This document shows positions 17,134 to 25,553 of a DNA stretch of 64,000 nucleotides, piece by piece. Position numbers and translations under genes: made by a program. This stretch comes from Hymenobacter mucosus (GTDB lineage: Bacteria > Bacteroidota > Bacteroidia > Cytophagales > Hymenobacteraceae), in the NCBI RefSeq assembly GCF_900188255.1, contig NZ_FZNS01000004.1, forward strand, positions 434,001-498,000, in the 5' to 3' direction. The notes below the pieces were generated by a model. The model had not been told where the DNA came from, ran no database searches, and was given only the letters and a program-made list of their open reading frames with translations. Position 1 is the stretch's first letter. Each line of letters opens with the position of its first letter.

Positions 17134-18228
17134 ATGGCTGATCTTATATCACTGGCTTCTGGCTACGGCTCCTTTCTTCCTCCACCGGCGGCCGTTGAAG
17201 CAGCTACCCAGGCTTTGCGGGCCGGCCAACTGCCCGTGGCCCATATTGCGGGCTTGCCGGCCCTGCGCCAAGCATTGGCAGAGCGCCACCAAGGTGCGGC
17301 GGCCATTTCTTCCGACCAAGTAGTAGTAACGCCGGGCGCTAAGTCGGCGCTATACGCCTTGCTTGTCATGCTGCTCCGCCCTCAAGACGAGGTAGTACTC
17401 CCTACACCCAATTGGTTTGGCTTCGATAAGCTCTTGGCGCGCACTAGCGCCACTGTGCGCCACGTACCACTATCCGGGGCCGACAATTATGCCTTAACGC
17501 CAGCCGCACTACGGGCTGTTCTTACCCCACGCACTCGCATCCTGCTACTTTCCAACCCCAACAACCCCACCGGCCGGGTGTACCACCGGGCCGAGCTAGC
17601 CGCTTTGCTGGAGGTGACGCGCGAGTTTCCCGACCTCTACGTGCTATCGGATGAGATTTACAACCTTATCTCCTTTGGTGCCGAGCCAGTACCTTCCTTA
17701 CTTGATTTCCCTGACCCGGCCGGACGCCACGTGGTAGTCAATGGTTTCTCCAAGTCGTTGGCCCTGATAGGTTGGGGCATAGGGTACCTGGTGGCCCCTG
17801 CTGCCCTAGCCCAAGCTTGCGCCGAGTGGCAATTTGCCACGAGCGTTGCCGTGCCAGTGCCTGCTCAGCAAGGCGCACTAGCTGCCACGCACGATGCTAC
17901 TTCAATTGCAGCAGAACTTTGTCACCAGCTTCACCTCACCCGCCCGCTTTTACTCAACTACCTGGGCGGCTTATCCCGCGTACCAACATTATTGCCGGAG
18001 GCCACCTACTATGCTTTCCCTGATTTGCGCGCTTATCTCGACCCGGCTCTCCCGGCCCGCCAAGCTTCGGCGGCCCTAGTAGAGCGCTTCAAAGCAGGCG
18101 GAGTAGAGGTAGTAGATGGCGGTACATGCCACGCACCTGGGTTTGTGCGCATTTCGTACGCCGTGCCCGAGCCACAGCTGCGGGAAGCCTTAACCCGGCT
18201 GAGCACTGTTCTTGCGCAACACCCTTGA
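17134..18228 (+). CDS. Fold-type I PLP enzyme (aminotransferase-like), candidate C-S lyase of the ergothioneine operon
   Basis: A 364-residue PLP enzyme of the class I/II aminotransferase fold. Visible are the NPNNPTG block (141-147), Asp173 in LSDEIYN that pairs with the PLP ring nitrogen, the Schiff-base lysine Lys207 in NGFSKSLALIGW, and the C-terminal substrate-carboxylate Arg339 in FVRISYA. The Arg that usually follows the lysine in GWRIGY and binds PLP phosphate is replaced by Gly215 (GWGIGY). Position right after egtB-egtD suggests it does the final step, cleavage of the sulfoxide C-S bond, as the PLP protein EgtE does in mycobacteria. This role is an inference. A plain transaminase is the alternative. 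Confidence 0.85.
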   Translation: MADLISLASGYGSFLPPPAAVEAATQALRAGQLPVAHIAGLPALRQALAERHQGAAAISSDQVVVTPGAKSALYALLVMLLRPQDEVVLPTPNWFGFDKLLARTSATVRHVPLSGADNYALTPAALRAVLTPRTRILLLSNPNNPTGRVYHRAELAALLEVTREFPDLYVLSDEIYNLISFGAEPVPSLLDFPDPAGRHVVVNGFSKSLALIGWGIGYLVAPAALAQACAEWQFATSVAVPVPAQQGALAATHDATSIAAELCHQLHLTRPLLLNYLGGLSRVPTLLPEATYYAFPDLRAYLDPALPARQASAALVERFKAGGVEVVDGGTCHAPGFVRISYAVPEPQLREALTRLSTVLAQHP

Positions 18229-18305
18229 TAGTATAAATGCCGCTCGGGGCTGTTTGCTCGGCAGCAAGCAGTTATTGGGAGTGCTTCCTAGCTGATAGGT
18301 CCGCT

Positions 18306-18341
18306 TTTGGCAGAAAGGCCGGAATAGGAGTCGTACCTTTG
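18306..18341 (+). promoter_or_regulatory. Bacteroidota-type promoter for the MATE gene
   Basis: An exact -7 box TACCTTTG at 18334-18341 is preceded by TTTG at 18306-18309 (24-base gap, slightly long). It lies 21 bases before the ATG at 18363, so the MATE gene can be transcribed separately from the egt operon. Confidence 0.55.
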
Positions 18342-18362
18342 CGGCGTTTTTTAGCTGCTAAT

Positions 18363-19739
18363 ATGCCCCTTTCCGCCCTACGCCCCCATCTGCGACCTAC
18401 GCTAGCACTCGCTTACCCCGTGATGCTCAGCCAGCTCGGTCACGTGCTCGTAAACGTGTGCGACAGTATGGTGGTGGGTCAAACCGGCAAAGTAGCGCTG
18501 GCGGCGGTTTCCTTGAGCGTGAGCGTGTGCACGGTCGTTATGGTGTTTGGCATGGGGCTAGCCATGGGCATCACCCCGCTAGTTGCCGCCGCCGATGGCC
18601 GCCGCGACGTTGCTGCCTTGGGGCGCTTGCTGGTAAATGGCGTGTGGCTAACAACGGCCGCCGGCCTAGTGTTGGGCGGCTTGGGCTTGCTGCTGCCCCC
18701 CTTGTTGCCCTACCTGCACCAGCCGCCCGCCGTGGTAGCCCTAGCCGCCCCCTGGATTCGCGTCATTTTCTTGTCGCTGCTGCCGCTCATGGTATTTCAA
18801 GGCTTCAAGCAGTTCGCGGAAGGCTTGGGACTTACCCGCCAGGCTATGCTGCTATCAGTGCAAGCCAATCTGCTCAATGCCTTTCTGTGTTACGCGCTGG
18901 TATTCGGCAAATTTGGCTTTCCAACCATGGGCATGATGGGCGCGGCATGGGCTACTCTACTGGCCCGCGGACTCATGGCCGTGTTAATGGCCGCCTACGT
19001 GTTGATGGCTGTGCGCCTGCGCCCCTACCGCCAAGCTGCTGCTCATCGCCTGTTGCCAGATGCGGCAGGCCTGCGCTACCTTGTGGGCTTTGGGTCGCCT
19101 ATTGGGGTGCAGATGATGTTTGAGATGGGCGCGTTCAGCTTCTCTGCCATCATGATTGGCTGGCTGGGGGCCACGGAGCTAGCGGCCCACCAGATTGCCA
19201 TAAATGTAGCCTCCGTTACTTACATGGCGGCTAGTGGTATTGCGGCGGCGGCTACCATTCGGGTGGGCAAGCAGCGCGGCCTGGGCCAGGCCGAAGGTGC
19301 CCGGCAGGCTGGCTTTGCGGCCTATTTAATCACGTTCGGCTTCATGACCCTAATGGGCTTGCTGCTCATCGTGGCCCGCCACTTTATTCCGCAGTACTAC
19401 AACGACGACCCTACCGTGGTAGCCCAAGCGGCCGGTCTGCTCTTGATTGCCGCCGCTTTCCAAATTTCGGACGGCGTGCAAGTAGTAGGGCTAGGTGCCC
19501 TGCGCGGCTTGGAAGATGTGAAGGTGCCATCGGTGGTGGCATTGCTAGCCTACTGGGCGGTGGCCCTCCCGCTGGGCTACGTGCTGGCATTTCCGCTGGG
19601 CCTGGGCGCCGTGGGAGTCTGGCTAGGCCTGCTCACGGGCCTTACGCTAGTAGCGCTGCTGCTGCTGCTGCGCTTTCGTTTTCGCAGCCGCGTACCCGCG
19701 CCGCCTCATCTGAACGAAGTAGCCTTGGCCGTACGTTAG
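18363..19739 (+). CDS. MATE family efflux transporter (NorM-like)
   Basis: Inner-membrane multidrug and toxin extruder of the MATE family, driven by H+ or Na+, 458 residues with about 12 hydrophobic helices. The start helix reads LRPTLALAYPVMLSQLGHVLVNVCDSMVVGQTG, the usual N-terminal signature with the VD/CDSMVVG turn, and the repeat half begins near FGSPIGVQMMFEMGAF. I choose the ATG at 18363 because a longer frame from 18237 runs through a consensus promoter. It lies 134 bases after the PLP-enzyme gene on the same strand. A link to ergothioneine or to the sulfur metabolites of that operon is possible but unproven. Confidence 0.9.
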   Translation: MPLSALRPHLRPTLALAYPVMLSQLGHVLVNVCDSMVVGQTGKVALAAVSLSVSVCTVVMVFGMGLAMGITPLVAAADGRRDVAALGRLLVNGVWLTTAAGLVLGGLGLLLPPLLPYLHQPPAVVALAAPWIRVIFLSLLPLMVFQGFKQFAEGLGLTRQAMLLSVQANLLNAFLCYALVFGKFGFPTMGMMGAAWATLLARGLMAVLMAAYVLMAVRLRPYRQAAAHRLLPDAAGLRYLVGFGSPIGVQMMFEMGAFSFSAIMIGWLGATELAAHQIAINVASVTYMAASGIAAAATIRVGKQRGLGQAEGARQAGFAAYLITFGFMTLMGLLLIVARHFIPQYYNDDPTVVAQAAGLLLIAAAFQISDGVQVVGLGALRGLEDVKVPSVVALLAYWAVALPLGYVLAFPLGLGAVGVWLGLLTGLTLVALLLLLRFRFRSRVPAPPHLNEVALAVR

Positions 19740-19838
19740 CCGAGCACCAGCTGTCTTTGCCTAGGGAGGCGCCTACCCGTCGGTACGGCCCATTTCTTGC
19801 ACGGGCAGCGTGCTAGCCCGCTTTTTCTGTATTTCTAG

Positions 19839-20402
19839 ATGCTGACCATCTTCTCGTTCCCTCTCTTCCTGCTGAGCCTACTGGCTCCTGCCGGCCAAGG
19901 CCCCACTACCCCGGCCGCGCCTGCTCCTCCTGCCCCCGTGGAGTGGCAGCCCAACCGCCCCCTTACCTGGGCTGATTTCAAGGCCCGGCCCAACACCGAC
20001 CGGCTAGCGGCCCTTACCTCATCTACCATTGATGCCAAGGTAGGCTGCATTGATTATCAGTTCTCAGCCAAGGTGCGAGCCGTATTTACGCCTACTGAGT
20101 CGTGGGTGCGCTACCCCGCTACGGCTACGGCAGCCTTGCTGAAGCACGAACAAACCCACTTCGACCTTACAGAATACCATGCCCGCAAACTGCGGCAGAA
20201 GCTTAGCTTAGTGAAGCTCGATTGCGAGCATTTGCAGCCCGCTTTCAACAACCTGACGAAGGTAGCTTTCCTGGAATGGCAGCGCGAAGAAGCCCGCTAC
20301 GATCAGGATACTAACCACGGCCTGAATACGCCACGGCAGCTTTTCTGGGAGCAACAGGTACAGCAAAAGCTGCAGCAACTGGAGGCGTTTGCCGCAAAAT
20401 AA
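19839..20402 (+). CDS. Putative secreted Zn-dependent protease, DUF922-like
   Basis: A 187-residue exported protein with a signal peptide (about 1-20) and a short Pro/Ala-rich linker. The mature part starts with WQPNRPLTWADFKARP, the typical DUF922 opening, and contains the zinc-protease motif HEQTH (HExxH) at about residues 104-108, followed by a basic helix. The C terminus is helical and Gln-rich. DUF922 proteins are predicted metalloproteases, but activity is unproven. It probably acts in the periplasm or outside the cell. Neighbours are a MATE transporter upstream and csaA downstream, with gaps of about 100 and 150 bases that do not suggest a shared function. Confidence 0.8.
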   Translation: MLTIFSFPLFLLSLLAPAGQGPTTPAAPAPPAPVEWQPNRPLTWADFKARPNTDRLAALTSSTIDAKVGCIDYQFSAKVRAVFTPTESWVRYPATATAALLKHEQTHFDLTEYHARKLRQKLSLVKLDCEHLQPAFNNLTKVAFLEWQREEARYDQDTNHGLNTPRQLFWEQQVQQKLQQLEAFAAK

Positions 20403-20553
20403 GTCCACTAGTCTCTCAACACCTGCCTTAGCTGCGCACGATTAATTCGTGCTTACCCAGTAGCTGGGGCGGGTGCCAAGCTCTGCATCCAGTGCTTTTT
20501 GTCGCTACTTCTTGTAGGCTGGGTGCTACCTTCGCTAGCTCACCCTACTGCAT

Positions 20554-20901
20554 ATGGACTCTTCTGCTACAATAACCTGGTCCGATTTTGAGCGGGTTGA
20601 TATTCGAGTAGGCACCATTCTGGAAGCTCGGCCTTTTCCGGCTGCTCGCAAACCTGCCTACCAGTTACTACTTGACCTGGGGCCAGAAATTGGCTTCAAG
20701 AAGTCTAGCGCGCAAATTACGCATCACTACCAACCTGCCGACCTTGTTGGGCGGCAGGTGCTATGCGTGGTCAACTTTCCTCCCCGGCAGATAGCCAACT
20801 TCATGTCGGAGGTGCTGGTGACGGGAGCAGCGGATGCCGAAGGACACATTGTTTTGACGGCGCTAGCCGCACCAGTTCCCAATGGTAGCCGCTTAGTATA
20901 A
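20554..20901 (+). CDS. csaA: tRNA-binding/chaperone-like protein CsaA
   Basis: A 115-residue cytoplasmic protein made of a single OB-fold tRNA-binding domain, as in CsaA (also the C-terminal domain of methionyl-tRNA synthetase). The start FERVDIRVGTILEARPFPAARKPAY, the core GFKKSSAQITHHY and the end GRQVLCVVNFPPRQIANFMSEVL followed by PNGSRLV all match CsaA at full length. In Bacillus CsaA was described as an export-related chaperone and binds tRNA. The physiological role is unclear. It is convergent with the DUF4296 lipoprotein gene with only 15 bases between stops and no hairpin terminator visible there. A weak -7 box TACCTTCG lies at 20527-20534. Confidence 0.93.
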   Translation: MDSSATITWSDFERVDIRVGTILEARPFPAARKPAYQLLLDLGPEIGFKKSSAQITHHYQPADLVGRQVLCVVNFPPRQIANFMSEVLVTGAADAEGHIVLTALAAPVPNGSRLV

Positions 20902-20916
20902 CACTGCGCCCACACC

Positions 20917-21294
20917 TTACGGGTGGCTGGGTCCTGGCTGAGTGCCACCCTGCCGCACTTCGCGCAAGCCCAGCGTATCAATCACTACCCCGTAAATTTC
21001 GTCCAGGTCTTTGCCATGCACGGCGTAGTAGCGGTAGCTTTGTTGAAAGCTAGAATCGGTGACCTGGTAGCGCCACAAGAGGCTCTTTTGCTGCTGCACG
21101 TACATGGCCCGCGCCGAATCCATGGGTAGGCCCGTAGCATCAATGCGGGCTTCTAGCGTATGTAGCTCTACCAGCAGTCCTGCCATCTTGTCCTTCGGGA
21201 CAAGTTGCGCGGGCGGCACGGCCTCATCAGGCTTCTCGCAGGCCGTAGCCAGCAGGGTAAGCAAGAGAGATAAAAAGACGAAACGATTTTTCAC
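20917..21294 (-). CDS. DUF4296 domain lipoprotein
   Basis: A predicted lipoprotein of 125 residues with the DUF4296 pattern common in Bacteroidota (KMAGLLVELHTLEARI, then SFQQSYRYYAVHGKDLDEIYGVVIDTL). The start is a GTG at 21294, giving VKNRFVFLSLLLTLLATAC with a lipobox cysteine at about residue 19. A longer frame from 21354 would place the signal peptide inside the protein and run through a consensus promoter. The -7 box TAACTTTG on the minus strand at 21300-21307 ends only about 6 bases before the GTG, so the mRNA may be nearly leaderless. It is divergent from the DUF58 gene. Function unknown. Confidence 0.8.
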   Translation of the reverse strand: MKNRFVFLSLLLTLLATACEKPDEAVPPAQLVPKDKMAGLLVELHTLEARIDATGLPMDSARAMYVQQQKSLLWRYQVTDSSFQQSYRYYAVHGKDLDEIYGVVIDTLGLREVRQGGTQPGPSHP

Positions 21295-21299
21295 GGTCG

Positions 21300-21307
21300 C
21301 AAAGTTA
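21300..21307 (-). promoter_or_regulatory. -7 promoter box of the DUF4296 lipoprotein gene
   Basis: TAACTTTG on the minus strand matches TAnnTTTG exactly. No clear -33 box was found. The expected transcript start falls at or very near the GTG start codon at 21294. Confidence 0.45.
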
Positions 21308-21332
21308 GGAGGAACGCGTAGTTTTAGGCCCC

Positions 21333-22235
21333 ATGAATCTTGCTCCTTCTTCACCCTTTCAGCAGCTTGTCCGGCGCCTGCGCCAGATGGAAATACGCAT
21401 TCTAAAAGCGGTGGATGCGCAGTTGCAGGGCGATTTTCATTCCGTATTCAAAGGTACTGGCTTGGAGTTCGACGATGTGCGCCTTTACCAGTACGGCGAC
21501 GAGGTGCGGGCCATTGACTGGGCCGTATCCAGCAAAGGTCACGGCACGTTTGTCAAAACCTATAAGGAGGAACGCGAGCAGCAGGTACTTTTATTGCTCG
21601 ATGTGAGCGGTTCCCAACAGGTAGGCGCGGCCACGCGGCGTAAAATTGACGTAGGCCGCGAAATTTGCGGGGTGCTGGCGCTGGCCGCCGCCCGTCAAGA
21701 TGCGCAGCTAGGCATTCTTGCTTTTTCTGATCAGAAAGAACTGTTCCTTCCCCCCGGCAAGGGTATTCGCCACGCTTACGCCCTCATTAAGCGGCTTTTC
21801 GCACTGGAACCTCAGAGCAAGCAAACCGATGTAGCTGCCGGCATTAAGCAGGCCTTGGGGCTTCTGAAGCGCCGCACCATTGTGTTGCTCATTTCTGACT
21901 TCATTGATACTCCTTACGAACGGGAGCTAATCATGCTGGCGCGTAAGCACGACTTAGTGGTGCTGCAACTGCTGGATCAGCGGGAACGAGAATTCCCTCC
22001 CCTGGGCATCATTCCTCTGCACGACCAAGAATCGGGGCGCACGGTGTGGGTTAACACTTCCTCGCGCGCCTTTCGGGCCCGGTACCGCGCTACGTACGAG
22101 CAGAACCGGGACCAGATTAGCCAGATCTGCCGGCGCCACCGCACGGAGTATCTTTCCATTGCCACCGACACTGACTTCGTTCCGCAGTTGGTGAACCTAT
22201 TCCGGCGGCGCAACCAGCGTGGAGGCCGTGGGTAA
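21333..22235 (+). CDS. DUF58 domain protein
   Basis: A 300-residue cytoplasmic protein of the DUF58 family, usually found in Bat/MoxR clusters where an AAA+ chaperone and VWA proteins mature envelope or metabolic complexes. The DUF58 core YGDEVRAIDW is at about 54-63, and a VWA-like segment with DVSGSQQ follows at 90-94. The MIDAS residues look incomplete (DVSGS without the full later Thr/Asp set), as in many DUF58 proteins. It overlaps the next gene by 17 bases, so the two are translationally coupled. No moxR gene is in the window. A weak promoter box TAGTTTTA at 21319-21326 lies upstream. Confidence 0.9.
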   Translation: MNLAPSSPFQQLVRRLRQMEIRILKAVDAQLQGDFHSVFKGTGLEFDDVRLYQYGDEVRAIDWAVSSKGHGTFVKTYKEEREQQVLLLLDVSGSQQVGAATRRKIDVGREICGVLALAAARQDAQLGILAFSDQKELFLPPGKGIRHAYALIKRLFALEPQSKQTDVAAGIKQALGLLKRRTIVLLISDFIDTPYERELIMLARKHDLVVLQLLDQREREFPPLGIIPLHDQESGRTVWVNTSSRAFRARYRATYEQNRDQISQICRRHRTEYLSIATDTDFVPQLVNLFRRRNQRGGRG

Positions 22236-23169
22236 GCACCAAGGCTGGTACTGGGTAGGCCTGGCTGCCCTGCTACGAAGTTCAAGCGCCGCGGCCCAGG
22301 TACCAGCCGATACCCTTCCGCGGGGCCGCTTTTTGCATCCCACCACGCGGGTAGGCGAGCTGGTGGAATATGAGTTGAGCTACCATCATGCCCCAGCGCT
22401 GGAAGTTATCTTCCCTGATTCGGCCGCCAAGTTTGGACCGTTTGAGTACGCAGACCGGCAATTCTTTCCCACGTTCACGCGACAAGGCCGGAGCCTCGAC
22501 CGCACCGTGTACCGGCTGCGCACCTTCTCCCTAGACTCGGTACAGAGCTTGAGCCTACCCATTACAGTACTGCACGGCGCCGATACGCTTACTATTCCCA
22601 CGGAACCAGCCACCGTGCGACTGGTACGTACGGCCCCTCCCATAACAGCCGGCCAAGTACCGGTACTCCGGCAGAACCTGCGGTTGCAGCCCGTGGAGCC
22701 TGAGTTCAACTACCCATACTGGCTAGCCGGGGCGGCGCTGGCACTGGCAATTGTGGGAGGCGTGGTGCTGGGATTTCGGCGGGGCTTACGCCTGCGCTAC
22801 CGCCGGTACCGCCTGCGCAAAAACCATGTGTACTTTCTGGCCCAATATGCCCGCCACGTGGAGCGCTTCAACTTATCCCGCTCGCTCACCAATATGGAGC
22901 GCGCCATTACACTCTGGAAGAACTACCTCTCGGCCCTTGAGGATAGCGCCATCAGTAGCCTGACTACCCGCGAAATTGTGATTCATTACCAGAACGACGC
23001 CGATGTTCGACTGGCCCTACGCCTAGCCGACCGGGTTATTTATGGCAATCAGTTTTCGGAAGATGATACTGAAACTGACCTGGCCTTCGTGCTCCTACGT
23101 GACTTTGCGGAGCGGCGGTATTCCTTGGTGATGGATAAGCTCACCGTTGGCCGAAAGCAGCTAGCGTAA
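22219..23169 (+). CDS. Unknown single-span membrane protein in Bat-type cluster
   Basis: A 316-residue protein, family not recognised, with a weak signal-like start (about 10-28), an N-terminal extracytoplasmic beta-rich domain (about 30-165) containing GELVEYELSYHH and PITVLHGADTL, a transmembrane helix near 168-190, and a basic cytoplasmic helical tail (about 195-316). The layout resembles a shortened BatD-like linker protein: a periplasmic beta domain, one helix, and a helical tail. It sits between DUF58 and batA, exactly where such proteins occur in aerotolerance-type operons. The GTG start at 22219 overlaps the DUF58 gene. The function is inferred from position only. Confidence 0.75.
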   Translation: MEAVGKHQGWYWVGLAALLRSSSAAAQVPADTLPRGRFLHPTTRVGELVEYELSYHHAPALEVIFPDSAAKFGPFEYADRQFFPTFTRQGRSLDRTVYRLRTFSLDSVQSLSLPITVLHGADTLTIPTEPATVRLVRTAPPITAGQVPVLRQNLRLQPVEPEFNYPYWLAGAALALAIVGGVVLGFRRGLRLRYRRYRLRKNHVYFLAQYARHVERFNLSRSLTNMERAITLWKNYLSALEDSAISSLTTREIVIHYQNDADVRLALRLADRVIYGNQFSEDDTETDLAFVLLRDFAERRYSLVMDKLTVGRKQLA

Positions 23170-23280
23170 CCTACTACTCCACGAGGAACGGGCGCCACCG
23201 GGAGGGCGTTAGCATTTGCCCCTTGTGCTACGCGGTTCTCCTACCTGTTCCCTTATGGCGCGGCCGAGCAACATAACCGA

Positions 23281-23288
23281 TACTTTTG
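23281..23288 (+). promoter_or_regulatory. -7 promoter box of batA
   Basis: TACTTTTG, followed by C, matches TAnnTTTG exactly, 26 bases before the batA ATG. The upstream -33 region only offers TTATGG (23253-23258). Confidence 0.45.
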
Positions 23289-23313
23289 CGCTTTCTTCAT
23301 TATACCGCACGCT

Positions 23314-24363
23314 ATGCAACAACTCTGGGAGCAGCTTCTGGCGCCGATTCTTGATAGTGTGCGCTATGCCACGCTGGCTAGCTACACTTGGGAACAGCCG
23401 CGCCTACTGCTGCTCTTGCCGTTGGTGCCGTTGTTGTTTGTGGGGCGTTGGCTGCTGGCACAGCGGCGCCGCTCCCGCTTGGGCGTTGCGTTCGTGCGCG
23501 GACAGATACCTCGTGACTGGAGTACTTTGCTGCGCTTTTTACCCGATTTGGTGCTGGCCCTTAGCCTCGCGTTTGGTCTCCTAGCGCTGGCCCGCCCCCA
23601 GCGTACCGACGAGCGAGTAGTGCAAACCGGCGAGGGTATCGACATCCTGTTGGTGCTCGACGTATCGGGATCTATGGAATTGCAGGACCTGCGGCCCAAC
23701 CGCTTAGAAGCCGCCAAACGAGTAGCGCGTGAGTTTATTGACGGGCGCCACGGCGACCGGATTGGGCTGGTCGTGTTTGCTGGCGACGCCTACTCACTGG
23801 CTCCACTGACCACTGACTACGATTTGCTGCGCGACAACTTGCAGGGTTTGCGCCTGGGCATGATTCCTAACGACGGCACGGCCATTGGCACAGCCCTAGG
23901 CGTGGCTACCAACCGCTTGCGCGATTCCCATTCTCCCACGAAAGTCTGCATCCTGCTCTCCGACGGTGAAAACACGGCTGGCAGCCTCGACCCACTCACG
24001 GCGACCCAGTTAGCCCATGCCTATGGGCTCAAGCTCTATACCATTGGGCTGGGCCAAGATGGCATTGTACCCTACGGCAAGGACGAAGCCGGCCAACCCC
24101 GCTTTGTGGAAACACGCCTCGACGAAACGACCATGCGCCAACTGGCCCAAGCTGGCGAGGGACAGTTTTTTCGGGCTACCGACAACGCTGGACTACGCCA
24201 GGTATTCGGCCGCATCGACCAGTACGAGAAGTCCGAAATAAAGCAGACCCGCTACCGCAATACCCGCGACTACTACCGCATCTACTTGTTCTGGTGCGTT
24301 GGGTTGTGGCTTGTATGGCTGGGGCTGAAAAACACTTTCCTTACCAACGCGCTGGAAGACTAG
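23314..24363 (+). CDS. batA: BatA-like von Willebrand factor A membrane protein
   Basis: A 349-residue inner-membrane protein with the BatA plan: hydrophobic helices at about 31-48 and 76-94, a VWA domain from about 108, and a C-terminal helix near 325-345. The metal-ion-dependent adhesion site is complete: DVSGS (116-120), Thr in NDGTAIGTALG, and Asp in LSDGENT. Bat proteins (Bacteroides aerotolerance) act with DUF58 and MoxR proteins, probably in envelope stress or assembly of surface complexes. batB to batE are not in the window. It follows the unknown membrane gene by 144 bases, with its own promoter box between, so it may be transcribed from either. Confidence 0.9.
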   Translation: MQQLWEQLLAPILDSVRYATLASYTWEQPRLLLLLPLVPLLFVGRWLLAQRRRSRLGVAFVRGQIPRDWSTLLRFLPDLVLALSLAFGLLALARPQRTDERVVQTGEGIDILLVLDVSGSMELQDLRPNRLEAAKRVAREFIDGRHGDRIGLVVFAGDAYSLAPLTTDYDLLRDNLQGLRLGMIPNDGTAIGTALGVATNRLRDSHSPTKVCILLSDGENTAGSLDPLTATQLAHAYGLKLYTIGLGQDGIVPYGKDEAGQPRFVETRLDETTMRQLAQAGEGQFFRATDNAGLRQVFGRIDQYEKSEIKQTRYRNTRDYYRIYLFWCVGLWLVWLGLKNTFLTNALED

Positions 24364-24408
24364 GCATTTACCAAGTTGCCTGGGAAACGCTAGCTTACTT
24401 TTTACTCC

Positions 24409-25074
24409 ATGTTCATAGCCGACAATCTTCACCGCATACAACAAGATATAGCGGGTACGTCTGCCCGCCTAGTTGCCGTTACGAAAACCCACCCAGTGGC
24501 GCTGTTACAGGAGGCGTATGCTGCCGGCAGCCGCTTATTCGGGGAGAACCGAGTGCAGGAAATGTCGGCCAAACAACCCGAGCTACCCGCCGATGTAGAG
24601 TGGCACCTCATTGGTCATCTGCAAACCAACAAGGTGAAGTACATTGCTCCGTTTGTGCACACCATTCAGAGCATTGATAGCCTGAAGTTATTCGTGGAGA
24701 TTGAGAAGCAAGCTGCCCGCCATCAGCGCGTCATTGAAGGCCTGCTCCAATTTCATATCGCCGCCGAGGAAACCAAAACGGGCCTTTCCCTTTCCGAAGC
24801 CGAGGTAATTCTTCAGTCAGCAGAGTTTCGAGCTGCTCAACATGTGCGCCTTACCGGCGTGATGGGCATTGCCACCTATACCACCGATGAAGGTCAGCTT
24901 CGCCAGGAGTTCAGAGAGCTACGCGGCTATTTTGAACACCTGAAAACCCAGTACTTCGCCGATGCACCCTTCTTCCGGGAAGTATCCATGGGCATGAGTT
25001 CCGACTACCGTTTGGCATTGGAAGAAGGTAGTACGCTTATCCGGGTCGGTAGCGCTATTTTTGGTGCCCGATAA
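24409..25074 (+). CDS. YggS family PLP homeostasis protein
   Basis: A 221-residue fold-type III PLP-binding protein (YggS/PLPBP/PROSC family) that buffers free pyridoxal phosphate in the cytoplasm and has no known catalytic reaction. The Schiff-base lysine is Lys26 in AVTKTHP. The other family blocks are all present: FGENRVQE, WHLIGHLQTNKVK, SMGMSSD and RVGSAIFGAR. The length is normal. It begins 46 bases after batA on the same strand, so it may be co-transcribed with it, but no functional link is evident. DUF423 follows after about 90 bases. Confidence 0.94.
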   Translation: MFIADNLHRIQQDIAGTSARLVAVTKTHPVALLQEAYAAGSRLFGENRVQEMSAKQPELPADVEWHLIGHLQTNKVKYIAPFVHTIQSIDSLKLFVEIEKQAARHQRVIEGLLQFHIAAEETKTGLSLSEAEVILQSAEFRAAQHVRLTGVMGIATYTTDEGQLRQEFRELRGYFEHLKTQYFADAPFFREVSMGMSSDYRLALEEGSTLIRVGSAIFGAR

Positions 25075-25161
25075 CCTTTTCTCTGTAGCTCGCAGCCTGG
25101 GAGGTCCCCCTTGTCGCCTGCGCTTTGCGAGTACCCTCACTTACCACACCTAAGTACTTTT

Positions 25162-25542
25162 ATGACAGCTCGACTCATCATCCAACTGGCCGGCCTTTTA
25201 GGCGCTCTTAGCGTAGGCATCGGTGCTTTCGGGGCCCACGGTCTGCGGGCCATGCTCACGGCCACCAACCGTTTAGAGACCTTTGAAACGGCCGTACGCT
25301 ACCAGTTTTACCACGTGCTGGCACTATTGGCTATCGGCATTCTTTATCAGGTGCGACCGGAGCTACGAGGCTTGGGCACGGTAGCCTGGCTGTGGTTGGG
25401 AGGCATGCTCATTTTCAGCGGCTCACTTTACGTGCTTTGCCTCACGGGCATTACCAAGCTAGGCGCCATTACTCCCATTGGGGGGCTGTTGCTTATTGCA
25501 GGATGGGTGATGGTATTTGTAGTAGCTATGCGCCAGCTGTAA
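25162..25542 (+). CDS. DUF423 family small membrane protein
   Basis: A 126-residue inner-membrane protein with four hydrophobic helices. The DUF423 signature is clear: GAFGAHGLRAML near residues 23-34, ETAVRYQFYHVLALL, then SGSLYVLCLTG and ITPIGGLLLIAGW. The function is unknown. The ATG at 25162 is chosen because an upstream extension is hydrophilic and has no match. It ends 11 bases before the start of a 62-bp perfect palindrome that serves as terminator for it and the convergent DUF1573 gene. Confidence 0.92.
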   Translation: MTARLIIQLAGLLGALSVGIGAFGAHGLRAMLTATNRLETFETAVRYQFYHVLALLAIGILYQVRPELRGLGTVAWLWLGGMLIFSGSLYVLCLTGITKLGAITPIGGLLLIAGWVMVFVVAMRQL

Positions 25543-25553
25543 TAGTGACTTAC

